A program made the translations under genes and the position numbers. From the NCBI RefSeq assembly GCF_021353295.2, contig NZ_CP120635.1, positions 1,096,001-1,160,000 of the forward strand: a stretch of DNA of 64,000 bases, given 5' to 3'. Shown here piece after piece: positions 1-7,526 of the stretch (position 1 is the first letter of the stretch; each line of letters begins with the position of its first letter). Source of the stretch: Pseudodesulfovibrio thermohalotolerans. GTDB taxonomy: Bacteria; Desulfobacterota; Desulfovibrionia; Desulfovibrionales; Desulfovibrionaceae. The notes under the pieces were generated by a model. The model had not been told where the DNA came from. It saw only the letters and a list, made by a program, of their open reading frames with translations, and did no database searches.

Positions 1-5
1 TCATG

Positions 6-1397
6 TTATTTACCTATGCAGAAGGAGTCGAAGATGGAGTTGAGAATATCGTTTGCGGCGATTTCGCCCGTGATGCCGGAGAGCACGTCGCAGGCGGTTT
101 CCAGTCGCACGCTCAGGAGATCGTAGGGAATTCCGGCCGCTGTGTCCCCGGCCAGCGCGGCCAGTTCGCGGTCGGCTTCGGCCAGCACTGCGGCCTGGCG
201 GGCGTTGGGGGCGAGTTCGTCGGGATCGGGCTGTCCCGCGTTCCCGAGGACGCGCTCCCGGATGCGGGCGGACAGACGGTCCAGTCCGTCACCGCTCTTG
301 GCCGAGACGGACGCGGTTTCCAGGCCGACGGCCTTGAGCGTTTCGCCGTTTTGCGCATCGAACGTGTCGAGGTCCGCCTTGTTCAGCACGGCCAGTGCCT
401 TTTCGGGGCCGATGCGCCGGGCCGCGTCCAGGGTGTCGGCGTCAACCGGGGCGGTCCCGTCGGCAAGCAGCAGGACGAGGTCGGCGCGGTCCATGAGTTC
501 GCGGCCCATTTCGAGACCGGCTGCCTCGATCGCGTCCTCGGTGGCGCGAATGCCTGCGGTGTCGGCCAGACGGACGGTCAGGCCGTCCAGATTCAGGGTT
601 TCCTCAAGGTAGTCGCGGGTGGTGCCGGGCTGGTCGGTAACGATGGCCCTGTTGCGGCCGAGCAGGGCGTTCATGAGGCTCGATTTGCCCGCGTTGACCC
701 GGCCGGCCAGGACGACCAGCGCGCCTTCGCGCCATGCGCGGGTGCGATCGACGGCCTTGAGCAGCGAGCCGATCTCTCCGCGCACCCCCTCGACGGTCCC
801 GATCAGTTGCTCCGGGGAGAGGCATTCCAACTCCTCCTCGGGAAAATCCACGGCCACGGCCAGTTGGGCGCGAAGCGCTTCGAGCCGGGAGCGGAGTTCC
901 GTTATTTTTTGTCCGAGCAGACCGGAAAGCTTGACCTGGGCCAGATGCATGGCCGCCTTGGTGGGGGCGTGGATCATCTCGGCCACGGCTTCCGCCTGGG
1001 AGAGATCCATTCGGCCGTTCATGAAGGCGCGGTAGGTGAATTCGCCGCGTTCGGCCAGTCGCGCGCCATGGTCCAGCGTTTCCTGGAGCACGGCCCCGAG
1101 CACGGCCCGTCCGCCATGGCAGTTGATCTCGACCACGTCTTCGCCAGTGTAGGAGTTGGGGCCGGGCATGAAGGCACAGAGCGCGTCGTCCAGAACCGTG
1201 CCGTCCGCGTCGGTCACATGGCCGTAGTGCAGACGGTAGGGGCGGAAGTCCGTGAAGGTCTCCCGAGCGGGCCGAAACATGGCGCGGACGATTTCACGGG
1301 CGCGCGAACCGCTGACGCGGACGATGCCCACGCCGCCGTCTCCGGGCGGGGTGGCGATGGCCGCGATGGTATCCTTGGAAAGCCTGGGGTCGAGCAT
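6..1397 (-). CDS. mnmE: tRNA uridine-5-carboxymethylaminomethyl modification GTPase MnmE
   Basis: 463 aa, the usual MnmE length. MnmE works with MnmG to put the (carboxymethyl)aminomethyl group on C5 of wobble uridine 34 of some tRNAs. The N-terminal tetrahydrofolate-binding domain covers about residues 1-120. A helical domain follows, with a G domain inserted: G1 GRVNAGKSS at 232-240, a DTAGIR G3 element near 279 and NKADLD (G4) near 338. The protein ends in CIGK, the invariant C-terminal Cys motif needed for catalysis. The ATG at 1397 is preceded by a TAAGGA-type ribosome site. It is the last gene seen of the rpmH-rnpA-yidD-yidC-khpB-mnmE cluster, but a hairpin between khpB and mnmE may reduce read-through. 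Only five bases remain beyond its stop. Confidence 0.97.
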   Translation of the reverse strand: MLDPRLSKDTIAAIATPPGDGGVGIVRVSGSRAREIVRAMFRPARETFTDFRPYRLHYGHVTDADGTVLDDALCAFMPGPNSYTGEDVVEINCHGGRAVLGAVLQETLDHGARLAERGEFTYRAFMNGRMDLSQAEAVAEMIHAPTKAAMHLAQVKLSGLLGQKITELRSRLEALRAQLAVAVDFPEEELECLSPEQLIGTVEGVRGEIGSLLKAVDRTRAWREGALVVLAGRVNAGKSSLMNALLGRNRAIVTDQPGTTRDYLEETLNLDGLTVRLADTAGIRATEDAIEAAGLEMGRELMDRADLVLLLADGTAPVDADTLDAARRIGPEKALAVLNKADLDTFDAQNGETLKAVGLETASVSAKSGDGLDRLSARIRERVLGNAGQPDPDELAPNARQAAVLAEADRELAALAGDTAAGIPYDLLSVRLETACDVLSGITGEIAANDILNSIFDSFCIGK

Positions 1398-1430
1398 GGA
1401 GATTCCTTACAGGAGCTTCGGGGGAATGGC

Positions 1431-1463
1431 AAAAAGGAAAAGGGCCGCTACAGAGAGCGGCCC
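1431..1463 (-). terminator. Intrinsic terminator-like hairpin between khpB and mnmE
   Basis: Perfect 8-bp arms GGGCCGCT (1442-1449) and AGCGGCCC (1456-1463) with a 6-nt loop. Read on the minus strand the hairpin is followed by TTTTCCTTTTT. It lies 125 bases downstream of khpB and 34 bases upstream of the mnmE start, so it could attenuate transcription into mnmE. Confidence 0.7.
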
Positions 1464-1587
1464 TTCAGATATTCGACTTGCAAGAAAGCGGCGCATTCTT
1501 GTTTCCAACAATCCCCGACTCGGCGCGCAACAGTCTGCGCAGGTCGGCGAAGTGCGGAACTCGCGGAGCCGCCGGAGAAAACCGACG

Positions 1588-2664
1588 CTAGTAGCGCGCG
1601 CGGCCGTTGTTCTTGCGGCTCTTGGGAACGATGAGCACACGCTTCATGGGACCGTCGCCCTTGGAGCGGGTGAAGACCGTCTCGTTGTCCTGCAGGGCCA
1701 GATGAATGACCCGGCGGTGGTAGGAGGACAGGGGCTTGGTGGACTGGGTCCTGCCAAGGGAGTCCGCCTTTTCGGCCAGGTGCCAGGCGATCTGCCTCAG
1801 CTTGTCATCCTGGCGTTCACGGTAGTCGCCGGTGTCCACCTGGATACGCACCGAGTCGCCCATCTTGCGGGAGACCAGGCGGTTGACCAGGTACTGAATG
1901 GACGAGAGGGTTTGACCCTCGCGACCGATAATCAGGCCGGAGTTCTCCTCGTCGTCGATGAAGACCTTGACCCGGTCGGATTCCAGGGTGATCTCCACGG
2001 AGGTTTCGCCCACGATCGGGGTCAACATTTCGTTCATGACCTCGCGCACGGCATTTTCGAGCGCAACCGGGTCGAACGCGGACATGTCGGTGCGGCGGGG
2101 CTCCTCGCGGGGCTCCCGGGCTTCCCTGGGCTCACGATGTTCACGCTGTTCACGCGGTTCGCGCGGTTCACGCGGTTCACGCTGCTTCTTTTCGCGAGGC
2201 TTGCGCTCGCGTCCCTTCTTTTCGTTCCGGGGCTGCCGAGGCTTCCTTTCGCGCGGTTTGCGTGCGGGGGCCTCGTCGGACGGCTCGGGCTCGGCCACGT
2301 TGCCGTTGACGTCATTGAAGACTTCTTCCTCGATGCGGTTGCCGTTTGGCTCCTCATCCAAGGTTTCTTCGGGTTCGTTGGTGTCCACCGGAGCCGGTGC
2401 GGGCTCTTTTTCGCGCCTGGGCTTGGCCTGGCGTGCGGGCTTGGACTGCTTGGTCTCGCCGTTGAGGATGTCGGAAGCGTTCACCTGGGCGCGGGGCCGG
2501 GCCTGGACCTTGGCCTTCTTCACGCCCATGAGGCCGAAGATACCGGAGGAGCCTCCGGACAGGATCTCAATTTCCAGGCGTTCGCGCTGCAAGTTGAAGT
2601 AGTTGCAGGCGCTTTCGATCGCTTCGTCCAGGTCCTTTCCCTGGAATTCCTTGAAGTCGCTCAT
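1588..2664 (-). CDS. khpB: KhpB/Jag family RNA-binding protein (Jag-N, KH and R3H domains)
   Basis: 358 aa from the ATG at 2664; the AAGG ribosome site fits this start (8 nt) better than the ATG six bases upstream (2 nt). The order is a Jag-N domain (about residues 1-50), a long charged linker, a KH domain with the GREG loop (in LIIGREGQTL), and a C-terminal R3H domain with the RRVIH-type signature. The family (Jag/SpoIIIJ-associated, also KhpB or EloR) binds RNA and, in Gram-positives, affects cell elongation. The linker is unusually long and holds near-perfect repeats of Arg-Glu-Pro units (codons around 2110-2190), so the protein is about 150 residues longer than a typical Jag. The position directly after yidC is the classic arrangement. 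Confidence 0.92.
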   Translation of the reverse strand: MSDFKEFQGKDLDEAIESACNYFNLQRERLEIEILSGGSSGIFGLMGVKKAKVQARPRAQVNASDILNGETKQSKPARQAKPRREKEPAPAPVDTNEPEETLDEEPNGNRIEEEVFNDVNGNVAEPEPSDEAPARKPRERKPRQPRNEKKGRERKPREKKQREPREPREPREQREHREPREAREPREEPRRTDMSAFDPVALENAVREVMNEMLTPIVGETSVEITLESDRVKVFIDDEENSGLIIGREGQTLSSIQYLVNRLVSRKMGDSVRIQVDTGDYRERQDDKLRQIAWHLAEKADSLGRTQSTKPLSSYHRRVIHLALQDNETVFTRSKGDGPMKRVLIVPKSRKNNGRARY

Positions 2665-2709
2665 TCTCATATCCTTATCAAGCCGGGGCGGATATGCCCC
2701 CCGGAGGCG

Positions 2710-4374
2710 TTAGTCGTTGCTCTTGGCCGCTTTGGCCTTGGATTTCCTGGCGATCATCAACTGCTGCCCGATGGACAGGAGGTTGTTGAAGAGCCAGTAG
2801 ATAACCAAGCCGGACGGGAACTGCAGGAACATGAAGGTGAAGACCAGCGGCATGAACAGCATGATCTTCTGCTGAGTGGGATCGCCCGCGCTCGGGGTCA
2901 TCTTCTGCTGCAGGAACATGGACGCGCCCATGATGATAGGCGTGACGTAATACGGGTCCTTGGCGGACAGGTCGGCCAGCCAGGGAAGGTCGGTGAAGGG
3001 CACATGGGCGATGAAGGGGGCGTGTCGCAGTTCGACCGCACCGAGCAGGGCCTTGTAGAGGCCGAAGAAGACGGGAATCTGGACGACCATGGGCAAACAG
3101 CCGCCCATCGGGTTGACCTTGTAGGTCTTGTAAAGGGCCATGGTCTCCTGGTTGAGACGCTGCTTGTCGTCGCCGTACTTCTCGCGCAGCTTGGCGACCA
3201 TGGGCTGGAGCTTCTTCATCTGTTCCATGGAACCGTAGCTTTTCTGGGACAGGGGCCAGAAAATCAGCTTGATGATTATGGTCAGGATGATGATGGCCAC
3301 GCCGTAGTTGCCGACAAAGCCGTAGAAGAAGTTCAGGCCGACCAGCAGAGGCTTGGCCAGGAAGTCGAACCAACCGAAGTTGACCGCGTCGCTCAAGTCA
3401 TTGGGCATCTGGGCGAGCATCTTGCGATCAGTGGGGCCGACAAAATAAGAGGTTTTCAGAGTCTTGGCGACGTTGGGCAGGAAGGTGGCCTTGTCGGTCA
3501 CCGCCATGCGGAACACGTTGTCCTGAAGGCCCGCGGACATGGAGGCGTCCTCGGTCTTGGGCATGACCGCGAACAGGAAGTAGTTGGATTCGATGGCGCC
3601 CCACTTGAGGCCGCCGGGCGCGGACAGTCCTTCCTCGCGCAGGTCGTCGCGGTCGGTCACTTCCTTGCGGGTGTCGCTGGTCAGGTAGGCCACCTTGGTC
3701 GGGTTGTACCTGTTGTCCTCTTCGGACATGGACTTGGCGGCGGCGGTGAAGGACAGCGCACCCTCCGCGCCGATCGCGTTCAGGTTGGTGATGGTGGCGG
3801 ATTCGTCGATGAGATAGGTGTCGGCGTGGAAGGTCAGCACCCGTTCGACGCGATAGCCGTCAACCTGGCCGGTGAAGGTCAGGGTCTTGGGGCCCTCGCC
3901 TTCGGCAATCGCCAGGTCGGACCCGGTGAAGGCCCAGTTGCCGCGTTTCCAGGTGTGGTATTCCTTGTCGTTCAGGGTCAGGATGAGACCCAGCGGACCC
4001 TTGGCAAAGGCGTTCGTGCCCACCAGGTCGACATTGGGGGAATCCGCTTCGATGGTCTCGCGGTAGTTCTTCAGGATGAACTTTTCGAGCACGCCGCCCT
4101 GGGAAGTGAACACGGCGGTGTACAGAGGCGTGTCCACCGTGACGGACACGCCGTCGGTGGGAACGAATTCGGGGACGGGAGCGGTTTCCGCGGCGGCCTT
4201 GGCGGCTTGGGATTGCTCGGTGAGGGCGGCCGTCTTCTGCTCGGCCTCGGCGGCCTTGCGGGCCATTTCCGCTTTTTCTTCCGCCGAGGGACCCGTGAGG
4301 TATTGCCATCCGAAGAGGACAATGAAGCTCAGGACCAGGGCAATTACAAGACGGATTTGCTCCTTCTTCTCCAT
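2710..4374 (-). CDS. yidC: Membrane protein insertase YidC
   Basis: 554 aa from the ATG at 4374, giving the typical start MEKKEQIRL followed at once by the first membrane segment; a TTG 36 bases upstream is less likely. A large periplasmic domain (about residues 55-330) is followed by the conserved C-terminal five-helix insertase core, recognisable by [14 protein letters not shown] and NPMGGCLPM motifs and by [21 protein letters not shown]. It inserts and folds inner-membrane proteins alone or with SecYEG. The start overlaps the end of yidD by 31 bases, so the two are probably translationally coupled. A basic tail ([13 protein letters not shown]) ends the protein and may help ribosome contact. 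Confidence 0.97.
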   Translation of the reverse strand: MEKKEQIRLVIALVLSFIVLFGWQYLTGPSAEEKAEMARKAAEAEQKTAALTEQSQAAKAAAETAPVPEFVPTDGVSVTVDTPLYTAVFTSQGGVLEKFILKNYRETIEADSPNVDLVGTNAFAKGPLGLILTLNDKEYHTWKRGNWAFTGSDLAIAEGEGPKTLTFTGQVDGYRVERVLTFHADTYLIDESATITNLNAIGAEGALSFTAAAKSMSEEDNRYNPTKVAYLTSDTRKEVTDRDDLREEGLSAPGGLKWGAIESNYFLFAVMPKTEDASMSAGLQDNVFRMAVTDKATFLPNVAKTLKTSYFVGPTDRKMLAQMPNDLSDAVNFGWFDFLAKPLLVGLNFFYGFVGNYGVAIIILTIIIKLIFWPLSQKSYGSMEQMKKLQPMVAKLREKYGDDKQRLNQETMALYKTYKVNPMGGCLPMVVQIPVFFGLYKALLGAVELRHAPFIAHVPFTDLPWLADLSAKDPYYVTPIIMGASMFLQQKMTPSAGDPTQQKIMLFMPLVFTFMFLQFPSGLVIYWLFNNLLSIGQQLMIARKSKAKAAKSND

Positions 4375-4625
4375 GGGGTGAATCTCGCTTTGGTTGTGGA
4401 GTCGGGCCAAACGGCCGGGACGGGGTCATATCCCCCGCGGCAAAGAGGCTGGCAACGAAGGAGACGCCAAAGCGTAAGCAGGCACCCCTTGATGACACCA
4501 TGCTTGAGCAGGGCTTCCTTGGCGTACTGGGAGCACGTCGGATAGAACCTGCAAGCCGGAGGCAGCAAGGGGGAGATGAGTTTCTGGTAAAACCAAATGA
4601 GCGCCAAGAATAGCGAGCGCATCAT
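4344..4625 (-). CDS. yidD: Membrane protein insertion efficiency factor YidD
   Basis: 93 aa. It matches the small YidD family: [27 protein letters not shown] near the N-terminus with the conserved CRFYPTCS element, then GGYDPVP. YidD sits at the membrane inner face and assists YidC-dependent insertion. Two consecutive ATG codons (4625 and 4622) could start it. The gene lies 7 bases after rnpA and overlaps yidC by 31 bases, the standard order rnpA-yidD-yidC. Confidence 0.95.
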   Translation of the reverse strand: MMRSLFLALIWFYQKLISPLLPPACRFYPTCSQYAKEALLKHGVIKGCLLTLWRLLRCQPLCRGGYDPVPAVWPDSTTKARFTPWRRRSKSVL

Positions 4626-4632
4626 TTCCTCT

Positions 4633-5100
4633 CTAAGAGGCCGCCGCTTTCGAGTACAGGCGACTCAAAAGCGGGGTGAACTCTTCCGTGGCGAGAGCGA
4701 GGGTCAGCTGCTTGGCCTCAAGGTTCCGCTTCGGAACAATGACAATATCCAGAGGCAAATCAAAATCGAATTGATGCAGCCTGAAATACTCGCGCACCAC
4801 CCTCTTTATACGGTTGCGCGCCACCGCGTGCCCCATCTTTTTACTGACAGTCAGCCCCAGACGGATACCGTCCGAGGGTTCGCTGCGCTTGAGGATGAAC
4901 AGGATGAAACTTTTCGTGAAATGCTTCTTGCCCTGCTCGTAACAAGCTGTGAATTCAGGGCTTCGGAGCAGCCGGCGCTCCTTGTTCCAAATTAAACGGC
5001 TAATCTCTTGCGACCTTTGGCGCGACGGCGTGCAAGCACTTTGCGACCATTCTTGGTGCGGGAACGCACCAGGAAACCGTGGGTTCTTTTGCGACGGCAT
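4633..5100 (-). CDS. rnpA: Ribonuclease P protein component, start codon unresolved
   Basis: RnpA is the protein cofactor of RNase P, which trims tRNA 5' ends. The conserved core is clear: [17 protein letters not shown], then [18 protein letters not shown] and KRVVREYFR. The core would normally begin about ten residues after the start and give a protein of about 119 aa, but no ATG, GTG or TTG exists in frame there. The only standard start in frame is the ATG at 5100, inside rpmH, giving 155 aa and sharing 109 bases with rpmH in another frame. The alternative is a non-standard ATT at 4992 (119 aa) directly behind the rpmH stop. Coordinates given are for the ATG version. Confidence 0.9.
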   Translation of the reverse strand: MPSQKNPRFPGAFPHQEWSQSACTPSRQRSQEISRLIWNKERRLLRSPEFTACYEQGKKHFTKSFILFILKRSEPSDGIRLGLTVSKKMGHAVARNRIKRVVREYFRLHQFDFDLPLDIVIVPKRNLEAKQLTLALATEEFTPLLSRLYSKAAAS

Positions 5101-5126
5101 TTGCTGGGCTGGTAAGTACGTTTCAT
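4992..5126 (-). CDS. rpmH: 50S ribosomal protein L34
   Basis: 44 aa, starting [18 protein letters not shown] and ending KGRKRLAV, which is the complete, strongly basic L34 sequence. A ribosome site (TAGGAGATAATAGGAT on the minus strand) precedes the ATG at 5126. It is the first gene of the rpmH-rnpA-yidD-yidC-khpB run and has a good promoter about 55 bases upstream. Most of its length is also an open frame for an N-terminally extended RnpA. Confidence 0.98.
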   Translation of the reverse strand: MKRTYQPSKCRRKRTHGFLVRSRTKNGRKVLARRRAKGRKRLAV

Positions 5127-5180
5127 ATCCTATTATCTCCTAAAGAGTGAAATTATGCTAGAAGTTGCGTCGAACGGAAG

Positions 5181-5209
5181 CATATAACCGCTGTCACTAG
5201 GGCCGTCAA
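5181..5209 (-). promoter_or_regulatory. Sigma70-type promoter for the rpmH operon
   Basis: Minus-strand TTGACG (5209-5204), exactly 17 bases, then TATATG (5186-5181). Initiation would fall near 5174, about 48 bases upstream of the rpmH ATG. No other equally good pair was seen in the 230-base gap. Confidence 0.75.
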
Positions 5210-5359
5210 GCTGTATTTTGGGGGCTATCCCGGCTGCCTGCTTTCGGCCGAGCGGGTTTTCTGCTACAAGTTTTTTCGCCGCTTGGCGAGCGAAAAAAAG
5301 CCCGTTTTTGCGTTTCTCCCGAACTGAACCATATTTAGGGAATATATCCCGGAGGCCTC

Positions 5360-6013
5360 ATGGATAAAACCATGGATAATTATTGGAGCCTGAACCTCGC
5401 CGATCTCAGGGAACAGCTTGAGAACAACGGCTTCGACGTATATATGGCCGCGACCCTGGACGACGCGCGCACCATCGTGATCGACGAGATGCTGCCCGCG
5501 CTCGCGCCGAAGACCGTTTCCTGGGGCGGGTCCGTCACCTTGGCCGCTTCCGGTCTCTACGATTATCTGCGCGACTGTCCGGACTTCGAAGCGCTGGACA
5601 CCTGGGACAAGGCCCTTTCGCTGGAGGAGAAGTACGAACTGCGCCGAAAGGCCCTGTTGGTCGACTGCTTTTTCGCGGGCACCAATGCCGTCACGCGCGA
5701 CGGCCGTTTGGTCAATCTTGACATGTATGGAAATCGCACCGGGGCCATCACCTTTGGACCGCGCAACGTGGTCCTGCTCGTGGGCCGCAATAAAGTGGTT
5801 CCCGATCTGGAGCGCGCCATGGAGCGGGTCAAGGAATACGTGGCCCCGGTCAACACCATGCGGCTGAAAATGAAGACTCCCTGCGTCAAGACCGGCTACT
5901 GTATGGACTGCTCCTCCCCGGATCGCATTTGCAACGTCTGGACAATCACCGAAAAGTCTTTCCCCAAAGGGCGCATCAAGATCGTTCTCATCAATTCCGA
6001 CGAAGGGTTCTAG
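5360..6013 (+). CDS. LUD-domain (LutC/YkgG-type) protein, putative lactate utilization
   Basis: 217 aa, soluble. It is recognisable as a LUD-domain protein by the VSWGGSVTL element, the FAGTNAVTRDGRLVNLDMYGNR segment and the GPRNVVLLVGRNKVV block. LUD proteins take part in L-lactate oxidation (LutABC/LldEFG) or act as stand-alone proteins of unknown role. Here no LutA or LutB partner is adjacent, so a lactate role is only inferred. A Cys-rich stretch near the C-terminus (CVKTGYCMDCSSPDRIC) could bind metal. GGAGG lies 4 bases before the ATG at 5360; the second ATG at 5372 is an alternative start. Confidence 0.85.
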   Translation: MDKTMDNYWSLNLADLREQLENNGFDVYMAATLDDARTIVIDEMLPALAPKTVSWGGSVTLAASGLYDYLRDCPDFEALDTWDKALSLEEKYELRRKALLVDCFFAGTNAVTRDGRLVNLDMYGNRTGAITFGPRNVVLLVGRNKVVPDLERAMERVKEYVAPVNTMRLKMKTPCVKTGYCMDCSSPDRICNVWTITEKSFPKGRIKIVLINSDEGF

Positions 6014-6187
6014 GACGGGGCCTTAAGCCTTCCCGACCTTTTTCCGCGACTTTCCGGCTTCGCTTCGGGGAGCGTTTGTGGAAAATGATGTTCGTAATTT
6101 GTTTGTTTCGCGCATTGCTGTTGATAATGTGTTTGTTATTGTGTTCGTAAGCTGTTCCGTATTGGGAACAATATTCCGGAGGGCTTG

Positions 6188-6937
6188 ATGGTGGGGGAGA
6201 GGCATCTTTCCACAGATCGCGGGTATCGTCGGACGATTTGTCCGCGCGATGGCGAGGTCCGGTTTCAGGTGGCGGTGGAGCAGACCGATTTGCTTGTCGT
6301 GGCCGAACTGGATTTGCATAACGAAATCGCGGCATTCGTGTCCAAGGTGCGCGGCGAAATCAAGAACTGGATCATGTTTCATCCGGAATTTGCGGAGAGT
6401 CTGGAGCCGGTGGGCGTTCCGGCCGACGCGCCCGAGATTGTCCGGGCCATGGCGTTTGCCGCCGAGGTTTGCGGAGTCGGCCCCATGGCCGCCGTGGCCG
6501 GATCTGTAGCTCAGGCTGTGGGTGACGCCTTTGCCGAGCGCAGCCCGAATATATTGGTGGAAAACGGCGGGGATATTTATATGCGGTCCACGCGTGAACG
6601 GGTGGCGGCCCTGCTGGCCGATCCCGGTTCCGGGGCGTCCGTGGGGCTCCGCATCGAGGCCGGAGCCTTTCCCGTGGCCCTGTGCGCTTCAAGCGCCACC
6701 ATCGGCCATTCCCTGAGCCTAGGGTCGGGCGACCTCGTGGCCGTGCGTTCCAAGGATGCGCGGCTGGCCGATGCCGCGGCCACGGCCCTGTGCAATATGC
6801 TCAACTCCGGGAAAGACATGGACCGCGTGCTTCGTCGTGCGCGGGATCTGGCTTCCCACGGCCTGGACGGGGTCTTTGCACAGTACGACGCCAAGGTAGC
6901 CGTTTGGGGCGACCTGGAGCTGGTGGCCCTGGACTAG
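6188..6937 (+). CDS. UPF0280 family (ApbE-like) protein
   Basis: 249 aa from the ATG at 6188, five bases after GGAGGG; a TTG at 6185 is in frame but too close to the ribosome site. The sequence matches the UPF0280 family, structurally related to ApbE flavin transferases: GVGPMAAVAGSVAQAVGDAF, NILVENGGDIYMR, and a C-terminal ASSATIGHSLSLGSGD block. The GGDIY and SATIGHS elements correspond to ApbE ligand-site regions. The biochemical function is not established; an FMN or thiamine-type cofactor role is inference. Its stop overlaps the stop of the convergent acetyltransferase gene by a few bases. Confidence 0.85.
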   Translation: MVGERHLSTDRGYRRTICPRDGEVRFQVAVEQTDLLVVAELDLHNEIAAFVSKVRGEIKNWIMFHPEFAESLEPVGVPADAPEIVRAMAFAAEVCGVGPMAAVAGSVAQAVGDAFAERSPNILVENGGDIYMRSTRERVAALLADPGSGASVGLRIEAGAFPVALCASSATIGHSLSLGSGDLVAVRSKDARLADAAATALCNMLNSGKDMDRVLRRARDLASHGLDGVFAQYDAKVAVWGDLELVALD

Positions 6938-7470
6938 AGCGGTCGGCCGTATATCCACAGGTCCGTGGTTTTCCCCCATTTGCGGACCACGCCCCGGCGC
7001 ATTCCCTCGTGCGCGAAGCCGGTTTTTTCCAGCACCCGCCGGGAAGCCGGATTCCAGCCGAAGCAACTGGCAGTGAGCTGTTCCACGTCGGTCTCTTCGC
7101 GCATGTAGCGGACCAGTGCGGCGACTATCTCGGTTGCCAGCCCCTTTCCCCACCATGCTGTGCCGAGCCAGTACCCGACGGTTGCGGTGTGCGTCTCCAC
7201 ACCACTGCCGCGGATGGCCCCGCAGCCGCCCGCAAGCTCTTCGTCGCTGAATACGGCGAATTGCCATTTGTTTTCGCCCGCCCCGTCGCGGCTCCAGTGG
7301 ATCATGTTTTTTGCCGCTTCCTCGTCATAGGGGTAGGGGAACCGGAATGAGGTGTTCCAGGATATGTCGCGCGTGTCGGCCAGCGGCGGAACCAGGGGGA
7401 TGTCCTCCACCCGCCAGGGACGCAACAGGCAGCGTTCGGTGTTTATCTCGGTCAGCATGAATTCGTTCAT
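6934..7470 (-). CDS. GNAT family N-acetyltransferase (RimJ/RimL type)
   Basis: 178 aa. The N-terminus (TERCLLRPWRVEDIP) and the acetyl-CoA-binding core (VGYWLGTAWWGKGLATEIV, then GWNPASRRVLEKTGFAHEG) are typical of RimJ/RimL-like GNAT enzymes, which acetylate protein N-termini or small amines. The substrate cannot be told from sequence. It converges on, and overlaps by four bases, the UPF0280 gene. It lies 38 bases after the start of no other gene and is likely monocistronic. Confidence 0.9.
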   Translation of the reverse strand: MNEFMLTEINTERCLLRPWRVEDIPLVPPLADTRDISWNTSFRFPYPYDEEAAKNMIHWSRDGAGENKWQFAVFSDEELAGGCGAIRGSGVETHTATVGYWLGTAWWGKGLATEIVAALVRYMREETDVEQLTASCFGWNPASRRVLEKTGFAHEGMRRGVVRKWGKTTDLWIYGRPL

Positions 7471-7526
7471 AACGGTTGCCCTCCTCGCGCATGGCGCCGG
7501 GGATCGTTTCGGAAAAATGCGACGGT

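Noticed and set aside
1252..4545. A 1097-codon open frame on the plus strand
   Set aside because: It is antisense to khpB, yidC and yidD, which have clear families; long antisense frames are common in GC-rich genes. Other long opposite-strand frames (for example 11181-13001, 32818-34848, 48566-50254) were left out for the same reason.
5262..5300. Terminator near 5270
   Set aside because: TCGCC-GCTT-GGCGA forms a hairpin, but the T-run precedes it on the plus strand and no T-run follows on either strand.
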